Below, piece after piece: positions 10,950 to 22,870 of a stretch of DNA of 64,000 nucleotides (positions within the stretch are counted from its first letter, which is position 1; each line of letters opens with the position of its first letter). This DNA is from Gari tellinella (lineage: Eukaryota; Mollusca; Bivalvia; Cardiida; Psammobiidae): the NCBI GenBank assembly GCA_922989275.2, contig OV277856.1, forward strand, positions 80,991,038-81,055,037, read 5' to 3'. The notes below the pieces were generated by a model that was not told the origin of the DNA, ran no database searches, and saw only the letters and a program-made list of their open reading frames with translations. The position numbers and the translations under genes were made by a program.

Positions 10950-12598
10950 AGGGATGTAAATAATCGGTCATTTGACTATCTATACTTTCCGAGCGGTTAA
11001 CCGGTTAACCGTTCAATATTACCCGACAGTTGCGACAAAAGATCGGTTTACCCCACAGCCGTTGAAACGGAGTACAACGACCCCAATAGAAAAGTGACCC
11101 GGAGTCATTTGTTTTTAATTTAACCCCCGGTCATAGTATTTGGTTCTCCGGTAATAAAATTACGACTCCGGCACACGAAGAAAACTGACCCTTTACGAAG
11201 AATCATAACCCCTATAGAATAGCGACCTCATGTGTAAAAAGAACCATGTAGTTTAACGATATAAAGATGCTGCAATAATGATATATGTTGGGTATAACAT
11301 ACACCATAACAAGCATTCTTGCTCTCTTAGATTGAGCCTAGAGGTATAAATAATTAGTTTTCATTGAAATACATAAAACACAGCTCGAATTTTCTCATAA
11401 AAAGGACACTATTTTATCTCACTGATTTTGATCTATGATATGTTGTACAAATGTATTTAGCAATAAAGTCATCTAGTATATGCAATAGTTAATTCGGGAG
11501 TACAGTATATAAAATGACATTATGTTTGTTAATGAACAGGGTGCTATTTTTAGCCTTGACATTTATTATAACTTAAAAACATATCAAAAATGTTTTGTAA
11601 GATGTAAATTCTCTAAATTGTATCTTAATGCCTTTCGATAATTGACAAAATAAATACAACGGTCTTATTCTACAGTTGAAACTAAAGTGCTGACGACGTT
11701 TTTAACCCCTTCACTGCCTTACCCCGAGTACAGCGGTTATTTGCAAACAGTTTAAATCCTGATTAGACGCCGCGTAACGCGGCGTCTAATCAGGATTCAA
11801 ACTGTTTGACACTCATTTCAATATTTCTTAACTCAAAAAACCTAAACATTGAATTTGAGAAATCGAAGCAGACGACAAATGTTTTAACTTGATGACGTCA
11901 TGACAGTGAAGGGGTTAAAGCGTGCAATGTAGCTATGGATTGGGTCTGAACTAATCGATACACAGTTTTCAGTTTTCAAGACACGTATAAAATGTGCATG
12001 TAAGTCGTCATCTTTGAATGATCATTTGATGTGTAGAAAAAAATAAATCAATAAACTTCAAACACGAAGCCAAGTATCAAAATCCTTTTAGTGCAGGTCT
12101 TATAAATCAGATCAATGTACTTGAATAAAATTAAGGTAATCCTTTCATCTATCATAATTATAGGATAACGTGACCTGCATTTTACAGCTCATGAATATTG
12201 GCTTAACTACATAGATCTACATGTTTTTTCTACATGTAGTGATGGGTTTTCTCTGATATAGATGCTAGATCTACATGTATTTTTAAAACTATCACCGCTC
12301 ATAATGGTACCCCTGTTTAAAGCCATGGCGAGTATAAGTTTCAATAAGTGTTGCCGGTGTGTGCAAGATCGTTGAAGGATTTGCAAAAACAGAAAAAAAC
12401 CTAACTGTAATGACGTGACTGTTTATTTAATCCCCTTGTTTAATCTCGCCAATACTCTCGGGCTATCTCCTTCAGACATAAACAAATTTACGCCGACTGT
12501 GTGACAGCGAATATTTTAATATATTTTTACGATTAACCGGCTACCGTTTTTTCTAACCGATAATCGGACATTCTAACGATTAACCGTTGAAATCCCTA
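10950..12598. mobile_element. Possible 1.65-kb TIR element (AGGGAT termini)
   Basis: Ends AGGGATGTAAATAATCGG and, inverted, AGGGATTTCAACGGTTAATCG. Subterminal GGTTAACCG-type repeats occur at both ends. Such ends resemble hAT-type non-autonomous elements, but a clean 8-bp target duplication is not visible. No long ORF. A family B MITE is nested at 11702. Confidence 0.4.
11702..11918. mobile_element. MITE family B copy (well preserved)
   Basis: TTAACCCCTTCACTGCC ... CAGTGAAGGGGTTAA termini. Perfect palindrome with arms AACAGTTTAAATCCTGATTA around ACGCCGCGTAACGCGGCGT. Sister copy at 21149. Confidence 0.8.
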
Positions 12599-12884
12599 CT
12601 TTTTTACATATATTTGTGTTTGTATTATACTTGTTCGGAATGCGAGAACGCCCTCAGAACGCACCGAGACCATCTAGGCATAAAAAATCCCAGGCAGAAT
12701 GTTCCGGACCCCACTAGTAAGAGTACATACACAATTTGACTTGCGACAAATACGCCACATTTAACGATGACGACTAGTCCTAGCCCCTATACTTCAACAT
12801 GTGAAGCCCCCTAAACAAAACCTGCAGACAATCCTGATTCTGCTGCATAACGTCCCTTAACTTAAAGGCTGTAATACATATCAG

Positions 12885-13419
12885 TTAAAGGGACTCGCAA
12901 CCGGGTGGTGTACTTGTCAAAATAAAATAAAATACTCAAATAAAAGCAAATTTGTGGCATTATTTGGCTTCTGACATTAAAAAAATATGATCAGTCCAAA
13001 AAAAGTCTCAAGAATCGTCACCGAATCTTAGTTTTTTTTAGATATATTCCATCGTTTTTCAATATCGTCAGCTGACGGTTCTGTTGTTGTTGTTACTTCT
13101 CTACACGGGCTCTGACATAAACCGGAGCCGAATAATGTAGTATTAATCGCTACCAGTGAAGTACGTTAATTCGCTACCATATATATAGAGAGCGTCCGTG
13201 GTCGAGGCGGTGAAGTGTGTCCTCATTTTTCTTGTTTGTCTCCGCAATGGAGGGTCACGGGTTCGAATCCCACCAGAGCTTCTTCTTTTTGTTTTTTGGA
13301 AATGCATTTTTTAACAGAATTTATTATCCTAAACTAAATCTTACCCATTTATATAATCATTTGACATATATTTACAAATTACCATTTTTAATGCTAAATC
13401 CGGTTGCAAGCCTCTTTAA
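12885..13419 (+). mobile_element. Element K copy 1: TIR element with internal tRNA-like module
   Basis: Ends TTAAAGGGACTCGCAACCGG and (inverted) ATCCGGTTGCAAGCCTCTTTAA. The 535-bp interior contains a Pol III-type promoter (see 13195). Copy 2 lies inverted at 19260-19804 and shares the interior segments, including GATCAGTCCAAAAAAAGTCT and CTAAACTAAATCTTACCA-like stretches. No ORF. Confidence 0.7.
13195..13279 (+). other. tRNA-like (A box/B box) segment inside element K
   Basis: A-box-like TGGTCGAGGCGG at 13199 and canonical B box GGTTCGAATCC at 13260. The spacing suits a tRNA with a long variable region, but the acceptor stem is not convincingly paired. A tRNA-derived SINE head or decayed tRNA gene rather than a functional tRNA. 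Confidence 0.6.
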
Positions 13420-13462
13420 GGAGAGACGCTAAACTTCTGCAAATATTCCTGAAGCAGGTCAG

Positions 13463-13591
13463 ATTTCCCTCGGAGCAAATCCAAGTTCTCTTGGACTACC
13501 CTTCTTAGATATAGAGAGCCTAGACAACAAAAGCAGAATACCTATGTCTGACACATTTAAATCTAGAACTATATATATATTATATAGTAAC
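13463..13591 (+). other. Weak candidate exon (unassigned)
   Basis: An open stretch starts directly after CAG (GCAGGTCAG) and reads ISLGANPSSLGLPFLDIESL at its start. No strong donor in a compatible phase. Coding status very uncertain; it may belong with the exons at 13911 and 14305. Confidence 0.15.
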
Positions 13592-13910
13592 TGGTCTAGC
13601 AAAGTTGGAGGCCTTTAAATAAGATTTTTTAACCTTGCGAATTCGGTTATTTATGAAACAATACAATTAAATTGAAAACAATAAGTGGAAATCAAGCGCA
13701 TGAAAAAGCTGCCTAAAACATGTCAGAAACCACCATTTCACATTTCCAGGGGAGGCCCCCCGTTTCCCACAATCAGAAGGGGGTTACCTCCTTCCACACC
13801 CTCCCACACCCTTCCCCTCGCTTGGCACTCCATGCCGAATTGTGCGTATAATTTTTTAAAGTCTGGCTACGCCTATGTATTTCCCTCCTATCATTCAACC
13901 ATATTTAAAG

Positions 13911-14002
13911 GACAAACAGTTTCAAAATGACGAATCATTAAGACTTCTACAGAAAGTGTTAACTCAGCTGGAAAAAGAGATGGAGGGTATATATCACACT
14001 TT
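13911..14002 (+). CDS. Candidate coiled-coil exon (partial gene, unrecognised)
   Basis: After ATATTTAAAG the only open frame reads DKQFQNDESLRLLQKVLTQL and continues EKEMEGIYHT, a charged leucine-rich helix. A GTAGAA donor at 14003 would leave phase 2, which fits the next candidate exon at 14305. No family recognised. No start or stop was found, and neighbouring exons were not located. It could be chance. Confidence 0.3.
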
Positions 14003-14304
14003 GTAGAACACATTTAATGATAGTGACTATTCTCATTTGAATTATTCAATTTATTGGAAGTGGGTCAGTGTAAATCTTTATTTATCCACAGTATAGAATA
14101 TTTGGCAAAACTTACACATTTGTGTTTAACACCTAACAAAGAAGTTATTTGAGAAAAAATTAAAAACTTTTTTTTCTACCTGAAATATACCTTATTTTGT
14201 ATAAAGGTACGAAATTGGCTTTCCATCACGTTATCACCTTAACAAAGAAGCATATACAGCGGAGTTATTTGCCGATTATTTCTCACGGTACATTCTTTAT
14301 CCAG

Positions 14305-14365
14305 GGAATTAGAAAGAAGTCTCGTTGATGAATTAGAATCGTTATTTCAGCATATTTCCCTAGAG
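14305..14365 (+). CDS. Candidate coiled-coil exon 2 (partial gene)
   Basis: Flanked by TTTATCCAG acceptor and GTAAGA donor. In phase with the 13911 exon it reads ELERSLVDELESLFQHISLE, a continuous amphipathic helix. The splice sites are good and the peptide is plausible, but it is short and has no recognised homologue. Confidence 0.3.
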
Positions 14366-14680
14366 GTAAGAATTATACCCATGAAATTTAGACCTTTCCT
14401 GTAAAGGGATTTTAATAAGTGTTTTTGACGATTAATTAACACAAAACAAACTGTGAAGGCTTTTATAGACATAGACATAGACAAATTTTATTTTACGTCG
14501 GTTATTTGTAACAATATAACATAAGCCCAGAAGGGCTTTTATTCCGACAAACATATGAAAAATCAACATTAAATAACATTTGTAAAGCACATCATGCAAA
14601 CAAGTATCACATTTACATAATAAAAGCATGCACATTAAGAAAAACAAGATAAAACTGGAGATACTGTCTAGATCGTATAC

Positions 14681-14725
14681 ACCCAGATCGGGCTCACGGC
14701 AGGCACGTCGGAGCCCGATCTGGGT
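14681..14725. repeat. Perfect 15-bp palindrome
   Basis: ACCCAGATCGGGCTC and GAGCCCGATCTGGGT are separated by 15 nt. The rest of 14400-15400 holds repeat-like sequence with no supportable gene. Confidence 0.5.
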
Positions 14726-15427
14726 ATATGACCTCTACACACATAATTTGGATCACAAAAAGTCATGGACTTGGATCAGATGTCAAGTTTTTTGGCACCT
14801 GATCCATTTTCATTCCTCAAAGATAGATTTCATTAAAATTAAGAGCCTGTGAGAAAGCTGCTGATCGTGACATAAGCCTAAGATCTGCCTTAAAAAGAGT
14901 ATAAATAAAAAAAGAGCACAAAAGTGCGACAGATAAGAGAGGAGTAAAACCATTTATCCCCCCAAATCAGATTTGGAAATAACTGATCAGCAACTTACTC
15001 ATAGAACAAAAGAAACATAGAAGCACATAAAGCATATTAAAAGCTTATATTTTGTAAATACTAAAAGACTAGGCAAAACATTTTCTCACATTAGAATACA
15101 GTGCAACAACGCTATTCAAACCAATCCAGCGATTTTTTATATATCAGTGCTAATGCTTGAGGCTGAAAAACACTTTAAATCGTAGCATATTTCCACATTT
15201 AAGAATAGGTAGTTGCTTAAATTCTGCTGAGAGTTTCTTAATTCTTCTTCTTCTTGGATAGCCGTCGAATCGACGATGCTTCAGTGTCCCTGAGTCATGT
15301 GCACTTGTTTAAAGTGAGACCTGCTTTGCACGGAGACGAGCTCACTCACTCTGCCACATAAGTCCTTGGCCAGGGCATACGGAGTATGACATCTGGGTGG
15401 AGAGATGGGCTGCAGTGTCTGACATAT

Positions 15428-15521
15428 CGTTACGAGTGTCAAACAGTTTATGTGGCGTCTAATCAGGATCCAAACTGCTTGCAAACGCGTTTTCAAGCGG
15501 CAATGAGAGTGAAAGGGTAAA
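15428..15521. mobile_element. MITE family B fragment
   Basis: GAGTGTCAAACAGTTTATGT ... AGGATCCAAACTGCTTGCAA with right end GAGAGTGAAAGGGTAA. The left part is missing. Confidence 0.5.
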
Positions 15522-16060
15522 GACCTGACCTGACCTAAACAAAAAATAGGAATTTTTGGGTAACTAGACATTGACGATCAAATATTTTGATAACGTTGAA
15601 GACCATGTAAAATACACCTGCTCTTCATTTACACTGACTTTAAAAAAAGATCGACACACCGAGAAACTCGACTCTTGGAAGTTCGACACATGGAAGTTCT
15701 ACTGTAATTACATATCGATTTGATCAAAACCAATTTGTTCTCACTCGAATAACTTGAATTAATCACCAAATGAGTAACATGTAACAACATTTTTACTAAA
15801 ATGACGCCATTGTACTGTTAGAAGTTCTGAAAGATTCAAGACCCGGAAACCGCTTATCTAAAGCTTGATGCGCAACCGCGGGTTTCGATATGCACTTCCA
15901 AATTGTTAAAATATATATTTGCAGGTATCTAGATAAGAAGGAGACAACGTTTCCAACATTTTCTCATTTACGTCTAGAAGAGACCATTCTCATGAGTTGT
16001 CACAATATCTAGTTCGATGTAGACACACAGATCTCTCAGTATTTGAAATTCTCCTCCTTA

Positions 16061-16305
16061 TACAGTGGAGAAAACGTTATTCTTTGCCATTAAACGCGCT
16101 AAAACTATTATTTCCTAAGCAAACAGTTTTGAGCCAGATCAGACGCCGGGTAACCCGGCGTCTGATCAGGCTCCAAACTGTTTGTCATTCGTATAGAAGT
16201 AAATGGTCAAATTTATCAAAAAGTTATATTTTTGAACATTTTATTGAGATGCGTTTGCGTTTCGTTTGCGTTTAAACGGGAAAGAATAACGTTTTCTCTA
16301 CTGTA
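16061..16305. mobile_element. MITE family E copy
   Basis: TACAGTGGAGAAAACGTTAT ... ATAACGTTTTCTCTACTGTA termini (TA-flanked). Palindromic core CAGATCAGACGCCGGG / CCCGGCGTCTGATCAGG. Confidence 0.8.
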
Positions 16306-16640
16306 TGCAGCTATGACAAGTATTGCAAAGCCAATTTAGTACTGTAATATGTACAGGCTTATACTTATCTTTGTTTCCTACTACCATTGAGGATAGCAAT
16401 TTCTGGAAACAATGACGCTACAACAGCGCCAGATACGTATCGGTTATCAATTTAAGCACATCAAAAGTGACATAATGGGACAGGACTATATGTCATAACC
16501 ATCAGTAGAAGAGAAGGGCAGTGATCACAAAACCGACATAATCTGTTTCTGTGTCCATCTTATCGACAACTAAATTGGTACGTTCTGTCGGCTTTTGACT
16601 GACGTGGTCCATATACAACTATGTATTGCTTTCACCCTTA

Positions 16641-16890
16641 TACAGTGGAGAATCTGTTATTCTTTCCCGTTTAAACGCAAACGTACGCAAACGCAAAGCA
16701 CTAAAACGTAGAAAAGAACAATTTTTTGACAATTCTGATAATTCTTGTTTATCTTGGTGGCAAACAGTTTGGAGCCTGATCAGACGCCGGGTTACCCGGC
16801 GTCTGATCTGGCTCCGAACTGTTTGCACTGCAAATAATAGTTTTAGCGTAAACGCGTTTATTGGGAAAGAATAACAGATTCTCCTCTGTA
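16641..16890. mobile_element. MITE family E copy, variant termini
   Basis: TACAGTGGAGAATCTGTTAT ... ATAACAGATTCTCCTCTGTA. Both ends share the same AATCTG variant, so the ends have evolved or converted together. Core GGAGCCTGATCAGACGCCGG and its inverse. Confidence 0.8.
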
Positions 16891-17129
16891 AAGTTGACCG
16901 TCAATTTACTCACATTGGCAAACATCCTAATCAGACTGCGAATAAATGCACATCTAATTAGACTGTGAAGCAGTCGATGTCTGGCCAGGATCAACACTAT
17001 TTGACTGGATTATTGATATTCTTACATCTGAATGAAAACTAATGTTATCTTGTACAACATTGCAGACAACTATTTGAAACAGACGGTGTGTCGGTATGTC
17101 GACGTTTCAATCAATATTTTTGGTAGAAA

Positions 17130-17338
17130 TACAGTAAATCCTCTCTATTACGACCACTAAAACGAAGGATAGTTGATTATATAAAAGACAAGTGACAGTT
17201 TAAAGCAAGGTGACAGTGAAACAGAAAGCTCCTAAAGGAGCTTTCTGTTTAACTGTAACCTTGCTTTAAGCAGTCACCTGCCTTAAACACCCAATAATTA
17301 ACATAATTTAGTGGCCGTAATAGAGAGGTTTTACTGTA
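17130..17338. mobile_element. MITE family D copy
   Basis: TACAGTAAATCCTCTCTATT ... AATAGAGAGGTTTTACTGTA. Internal palindrome around CTCCTAAAGGAG with arms CAGTTTAAAGCAAGGTGACA and complement. Confidence 0.75.
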
Positions 17339-17664
17339 CTAGCAAAGCCAGTGATTTACAGCTTTGGAAAACTTGTGTTGTATATCTCCGATCCAACCTT
17401 CCAACTATGTACATAGGAGACGACAGTTTTGGTTTTATTTAGGCGTGTGTCCAAAACCAATTAGCCTATTACAAACAGTTTGGAGCCAAATCAGACAACC
17501 CAGTGTCCAAATGTTTTGGAAAACAAATCGCTAATATAAAACAATTTCAACAAAATGACAATTGCTTCATTTAATAGCATTAAGTTTGCGTGCGTTTATT
17601 GTCGTTTTCACAGAAAATAATCAGAAAATGTCTTCCCCGCTAGAATAGCGTCAGTGGAATAATA

Positions 17665-17810
17665 GGTCCAATGTTATAAAGCGTTTGAGCTGAGTCTGAG
17701 TAAGTTCTCAAGCATTTGATTGGTCAGATTTGAGCCTAGGCTCAAATCTGACCAATCAAATGCTTAAGAACGACTTTAGACTCAACTGAAAAACTTTATA
17801 ACCTTGGACC
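17665..17810. mobile_element. Palindromic element I (GGTCCAATGTTATAAAG ends)
   Basis: Inverted ends GGTCCAATGTTATAAAG and CTTTATAACCTTGGACC. The centre is a near-perfect palindrome with arms CATTTGATTGGTCAGATTTG and complement meeting at AGCCTAGGCT. No ORF. Confidence 0.6.
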
Positions 17811-18657
17811 ATGAACTATGGCGGGACACGGACTATTTCTAGCAGCACTGAAACAGAATTTGATAAATAGATAATTTAAGTCTGGATAGACAGGTGGGTG
17901 TGTTTTACGTTTAGCCTACTTTAACACTTTGGCTCTCGAAAACATGGTACTAAAATAAGTTTTCCTTTTAAGCGCCAATTTAACAGACAGATCTACGCAG
18001 GACTGTTCAGATTTAGAATATTTAATTTCCGTACTTGCTTAATATATCCTAGAATATCCTTGAAAGGAACTTGTATAAATGACATTTAAAAAGACTTAGT
18101 GCTTATTTATTAAAATTAATTATGATATTCTCTGTTCTTCTATTCCCATTTATGATGAAGAATTAAACGGGTCGGATAATTAACTCCAACTTGGTAGTTT
18201 AGTTATCTTCTTTTTCAACTTCCCACATAAACGTTTATTTTGAACAATAGATCAAAAGAGTTCAGAGTGTATTTTTCTATATCGACTTTGTCTTATCTTG
18301 GTGTCTTTAGCTGCTCTCAGGAATTCGACATTTCTTTATCATTCACAAATTCCGTCCCTAGCCAATACAATCGTTTATTCCTCTTTCATTGTTGAGCAGA
18401 TTACTCAGTATCTCCAGATATTGTGGATATTTCAAATAGCGGTACTTATTTCCTCATTTAATCACCTATCATGTTGTTGTCACTCATTAGAACATTAGAA
18501 TCGTCGTCTCTCCAAGACGATTCTAACGTGTGGTCCCATTGATGGCGACATTAACGAAACCCTATTAGCAATGTTCAGTTAACGCACTTTTATCTAGACA
18601 ACCGGCGTACTCAGTAGCAATGTGAGTGGTCATTGGTATCAATAGTTGATATCTTAT

Positions 18658-19022
18658 ACGGTGCTTCCTCCCTACAACGGCCCTCCCAGCAACGATTCCT
18701 TCCTTACAACAACGCTTGCCGCTGGTCCGAAAACAAGACAATTATTTCTAACCCTGTCATTGGTGCAATTACGTGTGCTGAAAAGTGTCGTCTGCTGTTT
18801 TTTTCTAAAGTAACATAATGGACATTTTAACTGAAAAAACCATAATGACGAGTGACTAATAGCTTGAATCCAGATCAGACGCCGCGTTACGCGGCGTCTG
18901 ATCTTGACTTAAGCTGTTTGTAAATGTAGCCAATGTATCTCCATATAACGACTCCCTCCAAACAACGAACACAATTGTTGTCTACCATTTGGTGTCGCTT
19001 TAAAGAGGGAGCGCTTTATTAC
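18658..19022. mobile_element. MITE family F copy with family B/E-type core
   Basis: GTGCTTCCTCCCTACAACGG start and AGAGGGAGCGCTTTAT end; CTCCCTCCAAACAACGAAC repeats. The core is the CCAGATCAGACGCCGCGTTA palindrome typical of families B and E. Confidence 0.55.
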
Positions 19023-19145
19023 ATAGATCAGACTTCTACATATAATAATAATGCAACAAGTAGTTCTATCTCACGCCATGGGAGCTATGTACATCTATTT
19101 GACCTTTTGCCTGTCGATTGCGACTCGATTATCTCATTTCTAATG

Positions 19146-19212
19146 TCTCCATCTAATCCTGTCTTGAGTCATCTCTTTTCCAAAGAGATGACACAAGACA
19201 GGATTAGATGGA
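19146..19212. repeat. Family G core palindrome
   Basis: CTCCATCTAATCCTGTCTTG and inverse CAAGACAGGATTAGATGGAG around CTCTTTTCCAAAGAG. Abuts element K copy 2. Confidence 0.55.
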
Positions 19213-19259
19213 GAAACCAATAATAATTAAGAATTTTAGAATCCGACTTACGACAGTAC

Positions 19260-19804
19260 TTAAAGCGACTCGCAACCAGATGGTGCATTAAAAATAGTAA
19301 TTTGTAAATATGTGTCAAACGCTTATATAAATGGTAAAGAATTAGTTTAGGATAAGAAATTCTGTTTAAAAAAATGTATTTCAATAAAAAAAAATATTGG
19401 TCTCTGGTGGGATTCGAACCCGGGGCCCCGGCATTGGCGGACAGAAGGCAAAATAGGGGAAACCGCTTAGACCAATGGACCACGGAACTATCCGTTTATC
19501 TCGGATCGATTTAACGTATTTCAATGTGTAGCATCGAAAGTGCATACAACTTCGTAATTCGGCTCGTGTTTATGTCTGAGCCCGTGTAGAGAAGCAACAA
19601 CAACAACTATACCGTCTACTAGTCGGTATAGAAAAACGATGGAAAATATCTAAAAATCTAAGATTCGGTGACGATTCTTGAGACTTTTTTTGGACTGATC
19701 ATATTTTTTTAATGTCAGAAGCCAAATAATGCCACAAATTTGCTTTTATTTGAGTATTTTATTTTATTTTGACAAGTATACCATCCGGTTGCGAGTCCCT
19801 TTAA
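19260..19804 (-). mobile_element. Element K copy 2: TIR element with tRNA-like module
   Basis: Ends TTAAAGCGACTCGCAACC and (inverted) CCGGTTGCGAGTCCCTTTAA. Inverted relative to copy 1 at 12885, with shared internal blocks at both sides of the tRNA-like region. 545 bp, no ORF. Confidence 0.7.
19404..19492 (-). other. tRNA-like (A box/B box) segment inside element K
   Basis: On the minus strand, an A box TGGTCTAAGCGG (19463-19474) and B box GGTTCGAATCC (19410-19420) with GCCGGGGCCCCGG between. Looks like a class II (long variable arm) tRNA-derived sequence. An intact cloverleaf is not evident. Confidence 0.6.
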
Positions 19805-21148
19805 TAAGGCGGGCTCCTGATCTGCATCTTAAATGCTTGACATGGTTTCTTCATTGTAAACGTGCATAAATCATGAGTTGGCGCACATTGTCATGAAGAG
19901 GTGTTTTATTCACTTATGGTCCAGCTATAGGCATACAATGTGATCTTCAGTGCTTCTTTCATCTTATTATAATGCGTCTAGATATTTGTGAGTCGTTAAT
20001 CTAAACCAATCAATGGCTTTCTTTCACAAACGTACACATTAGCATACAGTACAAACCCTGATGAGGCGCCGCAATGTTCCGTTGTTTCAGCAGGGTCTTC
20101 ATTGTTTGCTATTTCGTATCAAGATATCTATGATGTGGACAAACACTACTGTGTCTTTAAATGGTCCGTTAATCTATCATGAAATGAGCATGTAGCGACA
20201 GTTAACTCAATATCCCAACATAAATGGATGTTCCAACAACGACAACAGCCATTGTTTTTCGAGATAGCAGCAAAACAGTTTTTGACCAACTTCAACAAAT
20301 TAAACAAAAGGATTGTAACAGTGCGGAGCTCAAGATATGGTGAATATTTCATAATTGTGTGTCCACCTAATAACTCTATATCTAGCATTCTCATTAGCGT
20401 CCTCTCTTCCTGATGTTGGGTAGAGACGGACAGGAGAAAACGCTTGTACATGTATTTGTTTCCTTTTATCTGGAGTTTTCATCACCACCATCATCATCGT
20501 CATCCAGTTTCAACTAACCAGGCCATTGATTTATCCTCCTTACAAGGGTGAGACCTGGTTGTCTAGTCGGGAACGAAGTCTCACTCTCCATGCTTTGCGA
20601 TTTTGTGGATGTGTGTCTTGCGGTCAATTTTCACAAGGTCTTCCCAACTATTATAGCTTTGGGACCACGCTGTGTTGTGATGTTCAGGCATCTAGTTTGG
20701 GAGACTTAGCTTGAGCTGCACTCTTATCGGCGGTAGTGGGCTAAATGCACGCATACTAAAACATGCTTGTGTCGTGTGTCAGTATTAGTTTTTCGTTGCA
20801 TAGCAAATTTAATTCCTGCTTGATTGATTCTCCGTAGAACACCTACCGGGCTTGCAATTACATAATATTTCGAGAAAATAATTGATTTATAATTACATTG
20901 GTACATTCGCTCCCTGAGAGTGACAACATGTACTATGAATTTGATTAATTAGTCGGGAATACCTAATTATTCGTTCTCTTTAAAGCAAACACAAAATGAA
21001 GTGTGTTTCTTTTTCTAAAATGGAGACAGTTTATTTTAATGAGTGCAACAAATAGTTTGGAATCTGAACATGCGCCATTTTAACCTTATCATGCAGAATT
21101 TTCGTCTGCTACAAATATATCGTCTGTGCAGGAAGTCATAATATACGT
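19805..21148. other. No supportable feature
   Basis: Open stretches of 60-100 codons on both strands near 20146-20451 overlap each other and show no recognisable domain or splice context. I see no gene or clear repeat here. Confidence 0.4.
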
Positions 21149-21369
21149 TTAACCCCTTCACTGCCTTGACGTCATCAAGTTTAAACAATTGTCGTCTGCT
21201 TTGCTTTCTCAAATTCAATGTTTAGGTTTTTTGAGTAAAGAAATATTGAAATGAGTATCAAACAGTTTGAATCCTGATTAGACGCCGTGTTGCGCGGCGT
21301 CTAATCAGGATTCAAACTGTTTGCTACTATATAACCGTTGTACTCGGGGTAAGGCAGTGAAGGGGTTAA
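21149..21369. mobile_element. MITE family B copy (well preserved)
   Basis: TTAACCCCTTCACTGCC ... GGCAGTGAAGGGGTTAA; core AACAGTTTGAATCCTGATTA around CGCCGTGTTGCGCGGCG. Nearly identical to 11702-11918 but inverted. Confidence 0.8.
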
Positions 21370-21730
21370 GCGTTTTAAACATAGAAAAGTTGAGAATGAG
21401 TGGCAAGCAGTACGTAACGCGGCGTCTGATCTGTATCCAAACTGAATCAAAACTAAGTCGCGCTTAGCTTGATAAGGGTTAACAGCAACAGCATTTTTTG
21501 TGGGAAACAGATCGCTTTCCCCACTTTTAAAACTTTTGTTATGTATTGTAGCTAAAAGCACGACGATACGGACAATTTTGTGACAATTTTAGAAAACATA
21601 TTGGATCCAAATGATTCACAGAGTATCTCCGCGTCTCATCTGCATCCAAACTGTTTTACAGTCTTATGATATTTCGAAACGAGTTTGTAAGATAACACTG
21701 TTACGAGAGTCACTCACTACTAGAATATTG

Positions 21731-21985
21731 CAGGGCTGCCATTTTTCCGGATTTTCCTAAATCTCCGGATTTTTTCCCAAGTTTATGGTAGCTTAAAGCA
21801 GGCTGAAAGTAAAGCAGAATGCGCCCTAAGGCGCATTCTGATTTACGTTCAACCTGCTTTAAGTAGTCCCATGTCAATAAAACAAGAAAAAGGCTATAGG
21901 GTAAAGGTACGATTCGTAAAATCGCACTTGAAAAATGCAAATTTGGAAATCTTAGGATTTTTCATGTCAACTTATGGCAGCCCTG
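21731..21985. mobile_element. Short TIR element (CAGGGCTGCCAT) with family A core
   Basis: Perfect 12-bp inverted ends CAGGGCTGCCAT / ATGGCAGCCCTG flanked by ATATTG on both sides. The CAGGG start is typical of hAT non-autonomous elements (inference). The interior contains a family A palindrome (AGCAGGCTGAAAGTAAAGCA). Confidence 0.6.
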
Positions 21986-22168
21986 ATATTGTAAATGAAC
22001 ACTATATTGCGTGCTAAAAATTAATGCAAAACGTTGTTTATTTTCAATACCTAAACTGTATAGAAGTATAATCATGTTCACATGGGTGTCTTTGAACTGT
22101 TGATGGATGTCCGGTAAATGATCTTATCAACAGTCAACAGTTTGTATCCTATTTTAAGAAATAACTAC

Positions 22169-22331
22169 AGCATTCCCCCTCGACAACGACACCCAATGGG
22201 AGACAGAAATTGTGTGCGTTGTTCGGAGGGAATCGTTCTATATGGAGAGAAATCGGCTTACATCCGCAAACAGCTTGAATCTAGAACAGACGCCGCGAAA
22301 CGAGGCGTGTGATCTGTATTCAAACTGTTTG
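22169..22331. mobile_element. MITE family F fragment
   Basis: ATTCCCCCTCGACAACGACA ... GTTCGGAGGGAATCGTTCTA with core CAGCTTGAATCTAGAACAGA / CTGTATTCAAACTGTTTG. Confidence 0.5.
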
Positions 22332-22629
22332 ACTCTGTTTTGTTTAATTATGGAAACATAGGCTAAGTACAAACATCAAAATTGATCTATCGCAAGCGAG
22401 AATAATTGGGAACTGACTAGGTCGGTGTTTTAGTTCAAACGGTGCGCATGCATGTTTTTACTTCCTGGAGATTGTAAACAATTTTCGTGGATAAAAAGGA
22501 GGTGGAAAATTTTAATAATGATTCTTAATCTTCATCGGTAACTATCATGTTTTAATGAGTTCCCCGAATGTAATTTAGTCTTCTCCTTGGTCCCTAGGAT
22601 GTTTTAGTGATCGGCTGCATAACTCAATG

Positions 22630-22634
22630 GTTTT
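22630..22634. repeat. Target site duplication, left (GTTTT)
   Basis: GTTTT borders the element at both ends (here and 33830-33834). Five base pairs is usual for Ty3/gypsy. The next four bases (AAAG) also agree on both sides, so a 9-bp duplication with TG...CA-ended LTRs is an alternative reading. Confidence 0.75.
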
Positions 22635-22870
22635 AAAGTGTTCACATATAAAGCATCAAGAGTAACTAAGTAAACTGACTCACCCACTCTGTATATAAGT
22701 TGTCACGGCTGTACTTGACTTCTGTCTGCTTTGGCTACTGGCAATGAACTCAGTTTGCAAATGGCGCGAGAGCCTATTTATGCCGTCCCTGACCCGCGCT
22801 TCTACATAAAGTAGTACCGATTCATACGCGAAGTAGTTCCGTAGAGGTCAGGGGTTAACCAATCACAACA
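22635..22870 (-). repeat. 3' LTR (236 bp)
   Basis: Reads identical, by eye, to the LTR at 33594-33829. On the element strand it starts TGTTGTGATTGG. A TATA-like CATAAATAGG lies at 22773-22782. CCCTGACC and GGTCAGGG form an inverted pair across the U3 part. The AAAG at its + strand start could belong to the target duplication instead. Confidence 0.92.

Noticed and set aside
13195..13279. Functional tRNA gene
   Set aside because: Boxes are good, but the acceptor stem does not pair and the segment lies inside a repeated TIR element.
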